Part shown: positions 23,102 to 38,899 of the stretch, one piece after another
Layout of the letters: each line of letters starts with the position of its first letter
Position numbering within the stretch: position 1 is the first letter of the stretch
Assembly: GCF_014529535.1 (NCBI RefSeq)
Contig: NC_050735.1
Location: 496,001 to 560,000, forward strand
From: Bradysia coprophila
Lineage: Eukaryota; Arthropoda; Insecta; Diptera; Sciaridae
DNA length: 64,000 nt
Direction of reading: 5' to 3'
Translations under genes and position numbers: made by a program
Notes under the pieces: generated by a model
Databases searched by the model: none
Seen by the model: only the letters and a program-made list of their open reading frames with translations
What the model was told of the DNA's origin: nothing

Positions 23102-23212
23102 AACTGCAACTCCTGAACCAAAACCCTCAAGTGACGAAGATGCAATTAAAGTCTCGACTCAATTTTATTACAAAAAAATTCACTTTACGGAAAGGTCTTA
23201 CGGAACTTAACT

Positions 23213-26200
23213 CTAAATTAACGAACTTTGTGCCCACTGTTTGATTTCGGTAGGTAGATTTGGGTATTTGGTTACAGCTTTGTTGATCTGACAGACCATA
23301 ATGTTTAATTTGTTCATTTGGAATTCTTTCTGCACTTTGGATGACGTCTCGCTTAACAGCCGTATTAGAGCGTCGTTCTGTAAAAAGAAAAGTTTGTTGT
23401 CAGAGAAGCCTTGCTAGGTTGAATAAGTTAAAAACTGAATAAGTGCTTCACCAACATTCGACCGGTACATAGTTTTGCCGGATACCGGATACCGGGAAAT
23501 ATACCTGGCCCAACGAGAATAAATAATGAAAAGGAGAAAAGAAGCGGGAAAATGACTAAAAATCAGAAAATGACCGAAAATCGATGACTGACCGGAAATC
23601 GGGGAATGACCAGAAATCTGTAGATGACCGGAAATTGGGAAACGGACTGAAATAGGGAAATGACCGGAAATCTGGAAATAATCAAAATTTTGGCAATCGA
23701 AATCGCGCAGTGGGGTTGAACAAAACTTAAATAGAGTCGCGATACCACCTCTGATTTTTCTTCATGTCGGTTAAAGCTGATTTCCAGATATTTTTGTGGA
23801 AAATTTCCGCTAACGGCTAGCAACGTCAGCTTTAACCGACTTATTTATGAAGAATTCATAACAATTCCATTCATCGTAAAGGAACAGTCACTGGAAGATA
23901 GATGAAAATTGAAAATTGAAAATTTCGTCGTGGAGTGACCTTGCTGCAAACAAAATGTCGTAACAGATACTTATTGGGAGGCTGGTATGACAAACGTGGT
24001 ATCGTTGTAAAGCTTAGACTGCAGGCTGGTCAGGCATTATTGTTTTATTGCAGACAGGATCAACCTGTGTATTACAGAGGAGTACAAGTTTCACCGAGGA
24101 TGGTGAAAATAAACTTTTACAAATATTGTACAATTCAGACAAATTTTGTAAAATCCATTCTCGGCGTTTAATAGAGTATGGAATCCTTTACCAATATCTC
24201 CATTGAAAAAGTTTCAAACTCGCTTCATCTTGGATGATTTAAAAAAGTCAAAATTTCGACTTTAGCTGGCTGTGGCTACGTGGTCAGGTTGTCGAGGGAA
24301 GCCATTTTAACACGAATTGGTTTAGAATTAGTCCCTCTATCCGTTGCGATAACAATCTGTATTCAAATTGACTCGTCTTCCCCACAAGGCCATGGGTGCC
24401 GGTTCTCCGAAACGGCTGGATGGATCCGCGAACTAAATGTGGTTCCTTACAGTACTCGCGTCCCTCAATAAGAACATGAAGAAAAATCAGAGATGGTATC
24501 GCGACTCTATTTAAGTTTTGTTCAACCCCACCGTGATCGAGGATTGATCGAAAACGTCGGAAACGAACAGGAATTGATTAGATGATAACAGGTGAACATA
24601 CAACGGACAGCGAATCGAGATCTTTTGTAGGAAAATAGAAATAAAGTTTTGTAATTGAACTGTAATAGTGATCAAACGAAAATTTATGCTCGCTTCGCTC
24701 GCGATTTCGGCTTTAATCAATCATTGGTGAATTTTCTTCATCTCGGAAACGTCGAAATAGTTAAAATAGTCTGGACTTTAAGAACTGATTTTTTTTCGAA
24801 AAGCACATTTTTATGCACACGTCAGGCTCCATTCTCTCGCTCCGCTCCCGACAAAAAAACATTGTTTGTCAGCATTATCGAAAAGTTTTGAAATGATGCT
24901 AAATGTGTTCAGGAACCTTAAAGAGGGTTTTGCATAGGTAGGTAGCCTCAGTGAGATTGAAAATAAATATTCTTTGCCGGAAATTCCAACTTTTTTACCG
25001 AGAAATTCCAACATCTTGACTGGGGAATTCGGTCGAATTATTTACACACGCGCCATAGTTTCAAGCCTATGCTAAATTATTACGCTACACCTGATATGAA
25101 AAACATCTTGTACGACGACTTTGATTTTTGAGAAGGGCTTTACCAACGGTCTTGGGTCAAATATCGTAGAAAATTCAAATCGGTGCAAATGACGAATGGA
25201 ATTTTCAAATAAAATTTTTATGTGAAAGACCTGTGACCTGTAGTGCCAGACAAATTTGAAATTTTGACCTGTTGTTGGGGAAGTGATAACCGGAAGGTTT
25301 TTGCATTACTGTAAGGGGTATTACCGGTTATTTTACCGAAAAAAATTAAACTAGAATAATTCGGTATATTACCCGAATTTCGAAGCGTAGTGCGTTTGTT
25401 ACAATTTCACACTTTGGCTACAAAGCGAATTCCAATGCACTCGCCGCAATTATGCAAAATAAAAAACAGAATTTTTCAGAATTTTCAATACTCGATCGAT
25501 TAGTCGGATTTTTCATTCAACTGTGAATACTGTAAATAGGGCAGTGTTAGGCCCTATTTTGCATTAAAAAACTATATCTGGAAAAAGAACAAAAGAATTC
25601 TTTAGTTCTTTTTCCAGAAATTGTTTTTTATGCAAATTGCGGCAGTGTAGTTCTTCAACCTAAGGCAAACGCTAACCACACAGAATTTTAAAGAACAGGG
25701 CATAGTCACGCTATAAGTAAATTGAATTTAACGCCAGTCATAATCATCATTAGAAGATTAGAAGGATCATGTGAATGCCAATTTTGTGATAATAGAGAAA
25801 ATGGCGAATTCAGTCTGTTCTATGAATCCTGCGTTGTATTAAAAATATTTTCATTTTTTACACAATTACGGCACGAATGAATAGTAAAACCAAGTCTCGA
25901 TAAATAACCGGTAAGAATGAAACCGATGTTACCGGTTATTAATTTAACGGTTTCCCTGTCCTACCTGTTGTACCACTGCTATAGTTTGAACAAGAGACTT
26001 ATGCAAAAGAATGATTTGGTTTAAACTTTTCACTAAAGCCCTTATGCCAATTACGGCAGACCAGACAGTCTTTTTATAAAAAAAAATTTTCAAGTTTCAT
26101 TCGTCATTTGGGACCAATGTCTTCTCTTCTCGACATCAATTTCGATTTTTTAAGATGTGAGACGATATAGGTATTATAAAGGGCCGACTGTACCGTTAGA

Positions 26201-27908
26201 GCTCGCGACTGTAGCTCAAAATTAAAAGTCGTGAAACCAACATTTTATAGTGTGTGGCATGGCATAAGGTTTCAAACCGGGGTTTTATAATAGACTGATA
26301 TACACACTTCCTGTCAGTCAACAATGGATATCCTTTCGCTCACTCAATTCGCCTGTTCAAGGTGACCGTTTGTATGAATATTTGGTTTTGCTTTGGGCAC
26401 CGAAAACTCAACAAATTTTGTCCCAATGCGAAAACGTTTCATACAAACACTCAATACCGCACGTTCCAAAACATAAATTCGGATTAACTGGATCTAACGC
26501 TTCACGAAACTCACCTGCAATTTCTCGAACGATGCCAGCACAATCGATCTGTCGTACGGATTCATGTGGGCCGATTTAACGAATTTGTTCAGTCGCGTGA
26601 AAATGATTTCGAAATTGAACGGATCGTGATCGTATATTTCGCTGTGATGTTTGATTGCAATCAACAGGCATATTTCCAGCACGGACAGATCTGTGATCCG
26701 TTTCACACAACCATCGTCACAATAGTCGGCGCACAGTTTTTGTATGTGATTTGCACTTAACATCGGCGAATCAAGCCCGTTCACCAGTTGATATAGAATC
26801 TTTTTCACCACGTCTAGTGTCTCGCTGAAGTCATGGATTAGCTGGAACGATTCGATCACCTGCAAATCGAAATTTGTGTGTTTGTTAGTCGGTGAATGCG
26901 CTTCCATCTGTGATGCTAAGAAGCCATTTACCGAATCATTTTCCATTATAGCATCAACGTTACTGTTCCATTCGTCAATCCAATCGGCAGAAAACTTGTA
27001 CTTTCTCTGGTCGAATAATCGTCTCATCCACGCCATTTTATTGTTTTTCGAGAACTCATCGTTCGATTGGATGGATTTGATGTCCTAGAAGGAAATCGGA
27101 TTCATTTTAACAAAACGGACCATTGTCGACGTCAGTCATCTCCCTACACGTTTGGTGGGCAATGACAGCCATTTCCTGACAATATCAAGTCGTTCCGTAA
27201 ATGAAATGTCTTTCGGATTCAAGATAATCTGACGATGAGAAAATCGGGATTTAACACGCTTCTCCAGGAGTTCCACGGCATCCAGCCGACTGGTCAGACC
27301 GATAACACAAATTGGAGCCTGATTCGATTGAGCGGAATCGAACAGATTGTACAGAAGATTCTGGTTGGTGTGGTCGCAGAACAGATGGAAATCCTCCAAA
27401 ATGAAAATCACGCTTCTCGATTGCCTGTCACGTCCACACTTCAAGCAAGTCAGCAGGAATGCAAGATGCTCGGCAAATGAACCGAACAGTTTTTTGTCGG
27501 TTTCCTCTTCCAGTTGCAACTGCTTCGTTATCGACTTCAATGCGATGGTATCGTTGGTGTCAATCAATCCGTGCAGTCGTACGATAACAACGTCCGTTAG
27601 CTTTGGATTACTAATGATTGAGTGCAGCGCCGATGCTATTAACTGTTCTCGAAGCAACAAAATTTCGCGTCAAAATGACTTTCAATATATTCGATTGATG
27701 TACGTACGGATGTCTTACCGCTACCTCTGACTCCAATCAATAATGCAATGTTCGATTCACCAAATGTCGCACTCCGCTCCAATAAATCGTAAATACTTTG
27801 TCTCTGCTCGGCATGACCGAAAAAGTTTATTTTGTCGTTCTGCAGTCGATCTTTGATGAAACGTTCGGTTTGGAGCAGCTCATTATATTCACAGTGTTTC
27901 TTAGTCAT
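23213..27908 (-). CDS. ORC4: Origin recognition complex subunit 4
   Basis: ORC4 is an AAA+ subunit of the complex that marks replication origins and loads the MCM helicase. I infer exons 27708-27908, 27148-27642, 26515-27084 and 23213-23377, all phase 0, coding for 476 residues. Walker A is GVRGSGKTS, split from LIASALHSI by a 65-bp intron. Walker B reads IFILEDFHLF. The sensor and arginine region ELLEKRVKSRFSHRQI is almost identical to the human protein. The winged-helix part contains LSVLEICLLIAIKHHSEIYD, and the C-terminus QINKAVTKYPNLPTEIKQW. The last intron, 23378-26514, is 3.1 kb and takes in part of duplication copy B. AATAAA lies about 45 bases past the stop. A second copy of the last exon stands at 16136-16300. 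Confidence 0.93.
23708..24535. mobile_element. 0.8-kb terminal-inverted-repeat DNA transposon in ORC4 intron
   Basis: About 55 bases at the left, beginning CAGTGGGGTTGAACAAAAC and passing through GAGTCGCGATACCA, recur in reverse at the right, ending GTTTTGTTCAACCCCACCG. The element is absent from duplication copy A. The open frame inside (23935-24171) shows no known domain. The target-site duplication is not clear. Confidence 0.7.
25246..26508. other. Unique part of ORC4 last intron
   Basis: No exon is seen here. There is a palindrome at about 25565-25640 around GAAAAAGAACAAAAGAATTC, and the phrase TTACCGGTTATT occurs near 25328 and 25930, perhaps the ends of one more small inverted-repeat element. 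Confidence 0.4.
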
Positions 27909-28376
27909 GATGCACGACCGATCTATTCATGATAAGCGGAGCTCGATAGTCCTCAATATACTGAGTTGCTTCCAGTGTTTTTGTTATTGCTTTTCGGCGC
28001 CAAAATCGAGTGGAATGGGTAGATTTCTGTTGGTCCATTGAAGGTTTCGCGCCCAACAGAAAAAGATTTAAATTAAAGGCGGGATTTCCGAAAATGCTAT
28101 TCGTCTCGGTGGTCTAGGTTGTTCCTTTCTGAAGGATATACTCAGTTGGCTGGTGGTAATATTTCGCAAAGAATTATGCGTAGATAAAAGGATGTTTCAT
28201 CATAAGTTCCCACCGAGGTTCCTACGTCATATCTCAATACATTTTGACAGTTTTTGACTTGTCCCAGCCAAAAAAACACTTTTGACATTTGCTGTCAATT
28301 TTCAGTGTGACGTTAGTGACTGTAGTGTTAACGTGGAATCTTTTGTCCATTTTCTGCAAGTAGAAAATTGTCGAAA
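27909..28376. promoter_or_regulatory. Shared promoter region between ORC4 and SRP72
   Basis: The two start codons are 468 bp apart and the genes diverge, so both promoters and 5' UTRs lie here. No TATA box or other named element is evident. A near-palindromic GTGTGACGTTAGTGACTG lies about 60 bases before the SRP72 start, but its meaning is not known. Confidence 0.45.
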
Positions 28377-30585
28377 ATGTCTAAAGGAATTGATAAAGAA
28401 GCAGCGATCCGTTCGCATTATGCGGAATTGAATAAATTCGGTCAAAGTGGCGAATATGAAAAGGCCATCAAAGCAGCCAATAAAAGTGAATCATCACAGC
28501 TTAACTGAACGTCCAATCAATCTATCAATAAACTGCCTGTTTTTCAGTACTCACCCTCAATCCGGATGAGTTCCAAGCAGCTCACTGTAAGGTGGTCAGT
28601 TTAATCCAAATATCGAAATTCAATGAGGCCATTCAGTTCATTGATCGTGCCAAATTGAATCAATTGGTCTTCGAACGGGCATACATTCAATATCGTCTCA
28701 ATCAACCGGAAAAGGCTTTGAAGACCATTGACAATTCCGATGTGAAACCACTGCCGGATAACTTGAAGGAGTTGCGAGCTCAGGTGTTGTATCGCTTGGA
28801 GATGTTTGACGAATGCTTCGAGGCGTACAAAAATATAATCAAAAATTCCAGCGACGATTACGAAGATGAACGGGCCACAAATTTGAGTGCAGTAGCAGCC
28901 AATTTGGCCACGGATGGCTCGGTAATGGGAATGGTCACGGCTGCGTAAGAAGAGCCATAATAAGTTTTCTTATTCCAGACAAAGGACTTCTCGAACCTTA
29001 GAGAAGACACGTACGAGTTGGCTTACAACAGTGCTTGTGCATTGGCTGGAAGAGGAAAATTCAGCGAAGCCGAGAAAAAACTTCGTGCGAGCGAAAAAAT
29101 GTGTCGCGAAACATTGGAAGATGATGGTTCGACCGAGGAAGACATTCTGGATGAGTCAGCCATCATTAGGGTTCAATTGGCCTATTGCTTACAAATGCAA
29201 GGAAAATCGAAAGAAGCGTCCGTCATCTATGCGGATGCTTTAAAGCTTAAGTCCGACGATGTTGCATTGATTGCCGTGTGCAGTAACAACACAGTGGCCA
29301 TCAATAAGGATCAGAACGTCTTTGATTCGAAAAAGAAAATTCGGGCTGCACTGAGCGAGGCGTGTGAACATAAACTGACATCTCGACAGAACAAAACGAT
29401 TGCAATCAATAACTGCCTGTTGACATTGTACACCAATCAGGCCGATCAATGCCAACAGTTTGTGAATAAACTCGTTCAGACCTATCCGGATATCGAGTTC
29501 GAAGGTCTGTTAATTCGGGCCAGTCAATACGCCAAGGATAAGAAATACAAAGAGGCAGTCGAACTGTTGGAGAAGTACAACAAGGCACATCCAGAGAATG
29601 ATCTGGCAGCGAAATTCGCTATCACTCAACTGCTTCTGCTTAATGTGAGTGTTCATTGACAACGAGCTTCAGTTTGGAAGGTTTACGTTTCCGTTCTTTC
29701 TGTTTCAGGGTAACAAAAAAGGAGCAATCGACGTGCTACAATCACTTGGTGAAGCAAAGTATCGACCCGGTGTCGTGTCGGCTATCGTATCGCTTCTATT
29801 GGGTAACAAGGCTGCAGCGTCTCAGGTCTTAAAAGACGCCGTTGAATGGTACAAAAAGAGTAAAATCAACAGTGGCGATTTGACCGATATGTGGCGACAA
29901 GCAGCCACATTCCACTTACGAGGTGGTGAGGCCGAAACGGCTGCCAGCAGTTTAGAAGAATTGCGTAAATCGAATCCGCAAGATATGAAGATTTTGGCTC
30001 AGTTGGTCATTGCCTATGCACAATTCAATCCGAACAAGGCACAAGAAGCCAGTAAAAAACTGCCTGCATTGGACACATTGACCAATGCAACGGAAATCGA
30101 CAATTTGGAAGCAACGAATTGGATGATGAGCACTAAAGCGGTTAAGAAAACCGCTGCGAAGGTCGAACAATCGCCAGGTACACCGGGCAGTGAGCTGGGC
30201 AAGCAAAAGAAGAAGAGGCAACGTAAACGCAAAGGGAAACTGCCGAAAGAATACAACATCGATGTGCAACCGGATCCGGAACGATGGCTTCCCAAATATG
30301 AGCGCACCGGTTTCAGACGCAAGAGAGATAAACGATCGAAGGATGTTATTAAAGGATCGCAAGGCATGGCTACAGGTGCTGCCGATCAATAGTAAGTTTC
30401 GCGTTTCACCTTTTACTGTTTCGGTGATTTGATCATTTTCGAAATTTTTTCTTCTCAGTGACATGTCCAAGGCCCAGAATTTATCTAAGGTTTCACCAGC
30501 TCCACCTTCGTCCGCTGAACCAACGCCAGGACCACGTCAGCATCAACGAAAGAATCACCAGAAGAAGAAGAAGGGCAGATTTTAA
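28377..30585 (+). CDS. SRP72: Signal recognition particle subunit SRP72
   Basis: SRP72 binds SRP RNA with SRP68 and is needed for targeting secretory proteins to the endoplasmic reticulum. I infer exons 28377-28485, 28548-28921, 28979-29644, 29709-30391 and 30459-30585, coding for 652 residues against 671 in human. The N-terminal two thirds are TPR-like helices (DDYEDERATNLSAVAANLA and NKDQNVFDSKKKIR are typical). Near the C-terminus KLPKEYN and PDPERWLPKYER form the conserved RNA-binding motif of SRP72, followed by a lysine-rich tail. The end of exon 2 was chosen at TCG|GTAATG because only that donor keeps the phase; the stronger-looking GTAAGA 22 bases on breaks it. AATAAA is at 30622-30627. 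Confidence 0.95.
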
Positions 30586-30751
30586 GTGTTTACAACGCTT
30601 TCCGTTGGCTGGATAACGGACAATAAATTTTCTTTTGAAGATTGGAAATGCAATTGACTTTCAAAAAGTAGATAAGGACATGCCTCGGACCATCCTCCTA
30701 ATTTATTTTCCGTATCCGAAGTAACAAAATCTGATTCCTGATCCGAGAAAA

Positions 30752-34138
<3,387 letters not shown>

Positions 34139-34201
34139 TTATGACTCGGATTCGTAATTTGCTGGTAGTAAGTAGCATCATTAATGGTGATCCATTTGTA
34201 T

Positions 34202-34593
34202 TAAGGTAAATGATGGAGAGTTGACCTAGTGGAAAAGTGATATTAAGTTGTCCGTGTAAATTTGTATGAAGAAAAAATGATCGGTCAACTCACCATCCAA
34301 TAAACCGCGAGTTGTCTTATGACGTTTGTATATAGGACAATTCACGATTTATTGAATTTATATGAAATCGGATAACTCACGGTTCACGTAGGTTAACTCT
34401 GAATTTTTATAAATTAATTAACTTTGTTAAACGAAATCTTCAATAATTAATAAAATTTATGTTAATTAAGTAAACAAAAGGTAAATCTTTAAAATAAAAG
34501 TGGTTACATGTAACATAGTTCCAAAATCGATGAGAAATTCAAGTTCAAAGTTTGGTCTTGTCAATTTCGGTCAACTCTCCATCATTTACCTTA
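34202..34593. mobile_element. Inverted-repeat element with 25-bp ends
   Basis: It starts TAAGGTAAATGATGGAGAG and ends in its reverse complement, CTCTCCATCATTTACCTTA; the match continues inward through TTGACC / GGTCAA. It is 392 bp, AT-rich, and lies upstream of DECR1. No target-site duplication could be fixed. Confidence 0.75.
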
Positions 34594-35091
34594 TTATTGA
34601 GCGTACGAAGATCATGACAATCAAAGTTTCATTTAATTAAATGACTTGGTGAAAACCGATAAAAATAACCTTCAGTAGAGTACAAGTTCCATCACTGATA
34701 AAATCGATTACAACCCATTGGTCTATTTGAATTTATTTGCATCAAGTGCACAACCATTGCCTGCATAGATTTTTGGAATATATTTGGTTTACCTACTTTA
34801 CCCAACAGAACCGTTGAACTACTCAGACACACCAGAAACTATAATATCGGAAAATTGACAATCAAAAGCAACCAAGAAACAAGCAAACCCGTATCGAATT
34901 ATAGGATAGAGTAACACTGAAGTAGTTAAGTCAACCTTTGATTCTGATTATATTTTGAAATGAAAACAGCTCCGTGTATGATTGTATACGTATCGTAAAA
35001 TACACATGCACTTAATCAGGTTCGTATTTTTTTTGTATTATTATTTCTATCACAATGTGAAGAAGTAAAGTTTCATATATCTACTCATCAC

Positions 35092-35268
35092 CACGACAGA
35101 GTAAAGTTAACCAGGCAGGAGCGCTGATTTGACTAGGGACTATATTTTTTACGAATTAAATTTTTCAATTTAAGTCAGTGTTCATTTGAGTTCATACAGT
35201 GTATTAGGTCCCTTATTTGACGTTTCGAAAATGAACCGCTCCTGCCTGGTTTATTTTACTCTGCCGTG
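35092..35268. mobile_element. Short inverted-repeat transposon, family CACGGCAG, copy 2
   Basis: It starts CACGACAGAGTAAAGTTAAC and ends TTTACTCTGCCGTG. Its interior resembles the reverse of copy 1. The flanks no longer show a clear duplication. Confidence 0.75.
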
Positions 35269-37013
35269 CCATCAACAATACCTTATCAGAATTGAAATGA
35301 TTTCTATCCAGCTGATCTCAATTGGTTACTAAGATACGCTATGTTATGTGTGTTGACATTAGTCGACGCAATACCACTGTCAAGCGCCGAAGCTGACTTT
35401 GACATCACTCAATTACAATGCCAATATCTAATCGAGTTGACTAGAGAGTGCTTTGCTCTCTTTCAAAAAGAGAGCACATTCGTCGATGCATAGTCCGCAA
35501 GGGCGATTCGACTAATCTTGGTTCGTTAGCTTAAAATACAAGCACATACCAAAGTCAACTCTGTAAACGTACCCGCAAGAAATATTAAATCTGACGATTT
35601 TGATTAGTGTATGTAACGCAGTCGTTTTACTAGATGAGATGACTAGAATAGAAGCACTGGAAGGGTCAGCGAATTAGAACACGCCTTCATGGGTGATAGT
35701 TGGTATGGTAGACAACGTTCAGACGATAGGAATTAGTAGATTACAGCAGAACAACGTAAAGGGCTGATTACATTAAGCACAAAGTTTGCTGGCTCGAGCG
35801 AAGCGAGTATTACTGAATATTACAGTATTACCTGTTGCCCACACGTTAACAGGTATTTACGCATCTGTGGTGGACAGTATACTTCAGGCAACTGCGCGAG
35901 TACAACTTTTCATGCTAAATTACGAGAAAATTTCCGAAATTTATGCCCAAGGCATGAAAACAGTAGTTGGTTACTTGTCAAGGGGAACGTGATTTTTTTC
36001 TTTTGGGCGAATATGCAGTGTCGCAATTAGAGCCAAAGGTAAGAGTTGCATGCATACTCGCCAAAGAAACACTTTTCCCGAGTTACGTATAAAACTTGCC
36101 ATGCCAAGTGTTGCGAAAGTTGATTTATCCCCAATCTTGAGGCGAAAGAAGGGGTTTTCGCCTCATGACTCATGAAGCAGTTATTTGTTCAATGAGTGAA
36201 AAAAGTGTGAAATTGAGAGAATGCAATGTTCAACATGTTTCCGGTAGACACAATGTTTTTCACAATTTACCCACGTCATAATGCTAAAACATACTAAATC
36301 CCGTTCATAATGGATATGAAGGTGGAGCTTGCTCTCTCTCTCTCTCTCTCTTTGCTTTTTTGTTTTGTGTCTTTTGTATAGGTTTCTTCCAAGTTCGTTC
36401 AAAATGTCAATTGTCATCCACTGAGAAGCCAACGCAACCTCACTTTGAAGTTTTAACGAAGAAATTTGTTTAAGTTGCGGTTATGTTCGCTTCTGTGGAT
36501 GACGGTCGGATGTTTTCGGCCTGTCAAAATTCGTTTTTACCGTACGATGGAAGAAACCTATAAAGTTGTGTACGTCAAATGGAGAGCCCTTCAATCTCAG
36601 TATGCTTCGGCTCGAACAAACGCGGACACACTTGAGCAGAAATAATTCTCTTGGTTAACGAATTTACACTTTTATTTAAGAGTGGCGTGCGTTTGCTCCA
36701 GGTGATGTAGTATCTATTTTATGACCTTTTGCAGAAATTTTTGGTCTGTGGATTAGGGATTCTTCCACATCCTCTCACCATTCAATTTCCTTTACATTAA
36801 CATTGGTTAACTAGTCTACGTTTTCTTGGGGTATTTGGAAGGGCTGTCCTGCAAATAATGTAACGAAGTGAAAATTCTATGGTTCTCAGCACAAACGTTT
36901 ATTGAAGCGCATGTAATTTGCTACAAAATTGAGGAATTTTTTATTTAGCTCTCTGTGCCCGTCAGTAATTTAAGCCGACAAATTGATGATCAAAAGAGGA
37001 AGAAATTTCAAGT
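35269..37013. other. Intergenic, no gene seen
   Basis: Open frames here are short and resemble nothing known. The only structured features are a (CT)n run of about 21 bases at 36331-36351 and the AsnRS poly(A) signal (AATAAA on the minus strand, 36898-36903). Confidence 0.5.
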
Positions 37014-38899
37014 TTATGGTTTGCATCGGTCCAAAAAGCGTGGATACAAGCACACGTCCCGAATGTGATAACGGTTGAGAAGCCAGCACATAAATCGTTC
37101 CAAACCGAGCCCGTAGCCACCGTGCGGTGTAGTACCGTAAACTCGTTGATCTGTGTACCAGTAGTAAGGAGTTGGATCGATTCCTTCACGCTTGTAACCT
37201 ATGGGACGACACGATTGTTATACAACTGGTGCGATCGCCGTTCAACCGAATGTTAACTTACCTTTCAACAACTCTTCGCTGTCCCAGATCCTCATCGATC
37301 CACCGACAATTTCTCCGACATTCGGTAGCAAGACATCAACGCTCTCAGTGAGGTTATCGTTGCCAGGAACCTTCGACATGTAAAACGATTTGATAGCAGT
37401 TGGAAAACGACACAGCATAATGGGTTCATTGATGGTGTCAGTCATCCGGCGTTCGGGTGCTTCTGGTATATCCTCACCGAATTCGTAGAAAGTTCCATCG
37501 TCTTTGGTCACATTGTTGTCTTTCAGCCATTGAATTGCCTCGCTGTAATCCATGCGTCGGAACGGACGTTTTGGTGGAACGAAATCAGGGTTTAGTTCTT
37601 TGACAACGTAACCGTACGGAGACTTTAACACACGATCGACAACATCGCAAACCAAGTCCTCCAAACGGTTCAACAATTCGTCGAAATCGATGAATGGGCA
37701 TTCGGCTTCTACGTGACTGTATTCGGCCAAATGGCGTCTAGTGCGACTTTGCTCAGCGCGATAGCTTTGAGCGATGCAGTACGAATCACCCAGTGCCGGT
37801 ATGACCGTTTCCAAATATAATTGAGAGCTTTGTGTCAGGAAAGCCTCCTCACTGAAAATGAAAAGTGAGAAAATTCGAATTAGAATTCGTACAGCTGTTA
37901 ACAGTGTCAAAGATGGCCGGTCCAATACATACCCGAAATAGTTTAGCTTAAACAGAGTGGAACCTCCTTCGACTTGAGTTTGAACCATTGTTGGCGGCGT
38001 GACCTCAGTGTAACCTCGATCGAGATAGTGACTTCTAAATGCGTGCAGCAAGACGCTTCTCATCTTCAACACTTTCGAAGTATTTTCTCCGCGAATGATA
38101 ATATGTCGGTTGTCCAATTGCACATCCGGAAGAGACTCTTCGTTCAAAATAGCATCAGCTCCACCAGCCGGTGCCAAGCCAACAAGTTCCCAATAATCGA
38201 CTTTCAATTCGTGTCCGCCAGGGGCTTCTTTTCCCTCGGGAACCTCACTCAAAGTGCCATAAAGACATACCGACGATTCCGTTGACAGAACGATGGCATT
38301 GTATGTCTGGCACAGTTTATCGGTGAGGACACATTGCAAAAATGCAGTTCCATCTCGCAGTGTTACGAACATCAATGCCTTTCCTTGACGACGCAGTCGA
38401 TGGACCCAGCCATATATTTTCACACGTTCACCGCGATACTTCTGGCCGTCGAATATTTTTATCTTCTTTGCAGCTGGTAACGACGCATCCTCAACGATGA
38501 CAATTTTTCGGGCCTCCTCGAGATTTTGTTCCCGTTTCTTTGCATCGTCTTCTTCGCGCTGCGACTTACTGGATTCCTTTTGTTTGTCACGTTGCCAGAG
38601 TTTTTGGATCTTTTTCATTTGAGACTTGGCCGCAATTTCGAACTGTTCGGATGTCTTTTCGTCCTTAGAATCGACATAAATTGGTGGAAACGGTTCCTTT
38701 CCGGCGTGATGCATTGCCTTCAATATGGTTTTGAAGGGGTTATCTTTGGTGCCGGCACCAGTTTCATCGTTACCGGTTTTGTCGGATGTGTAAATAGCAC
38801 CTTTTGAGGGGAGGACGGAGTAAATAATTGTTATAGTGGAAAATTGAGCGAAAGGATTTTGCACTTACTGATTGACATTTTGTCCAATTCGGCTTCCAT
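37014..38899 (-). CDS. NARS1: Asparaginyl-tRNA synthetase, cytoplasmic
   Basis: It charges tRNA-Asn with asparagine; class IIb aminoacyl-tRNA synthetase. I infer exons 38869-38899, 37933-38800, 37262-37851 and 37014-37198, in phase, coding for 557 residues against about 548 in human. The eukaryote-specific N-terminal extension is present and lysine-rich. The anticodon-binding OB fold contains [15 protein letters not shown]. Motif 2 is in [18 protein letters not shown] and motif 3 in [11 protein letters not shown]. The 81-bp intron at 37852-37932 happens to be open in frame, so unspliced reading would add 27 residues between YFG and EEAF, which are contiguous in the family. The start in exon 1 gives MEAELDKMS, with a second Met seven residues on. 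A poly(A) signal lies 111 bases past the stop. Confidence 0.95.

Larger units (their letters stand above)
21665..25245. repeat. Tandem duplication, copy B
   Basis: Partner of 14765-18950. It has the finger tail at 21675-21893, the R1 repeat at 21925-23101, the ORC4 terminal exon at 23213-23377, a degenerate minisatellite near 23555-23690, and shared intron sequence from about 24667 to 25245. It alone carries the 0.8-kb insertion at 23708-24535. The R1 repeat in this copy is far more diverged from its partner than the flanks are. Confidence 0.88.

Noticed and set aside
23213-23377. Possibility that copy A at 16136 is the original ORC4 exon and this one the spare
   Set aside because: This copy is 7 kb nearer to the rest of the gene and keeps the family's Leu in the final SSL motif; still, both are intact, so the rejection is not absolute.
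36181-36432. Open frame of 83 codons on the minus strand
   Set aside because: It contains the translated (CT)n run and has no other support.
37852-37932. In-frame 27-residue insert in asparaginyl-tRNA synthetase
   Set aside because: It has GTATGT and TTTCAG borders, and removing it joins YFG to EEAFLTQSS as in the known family.
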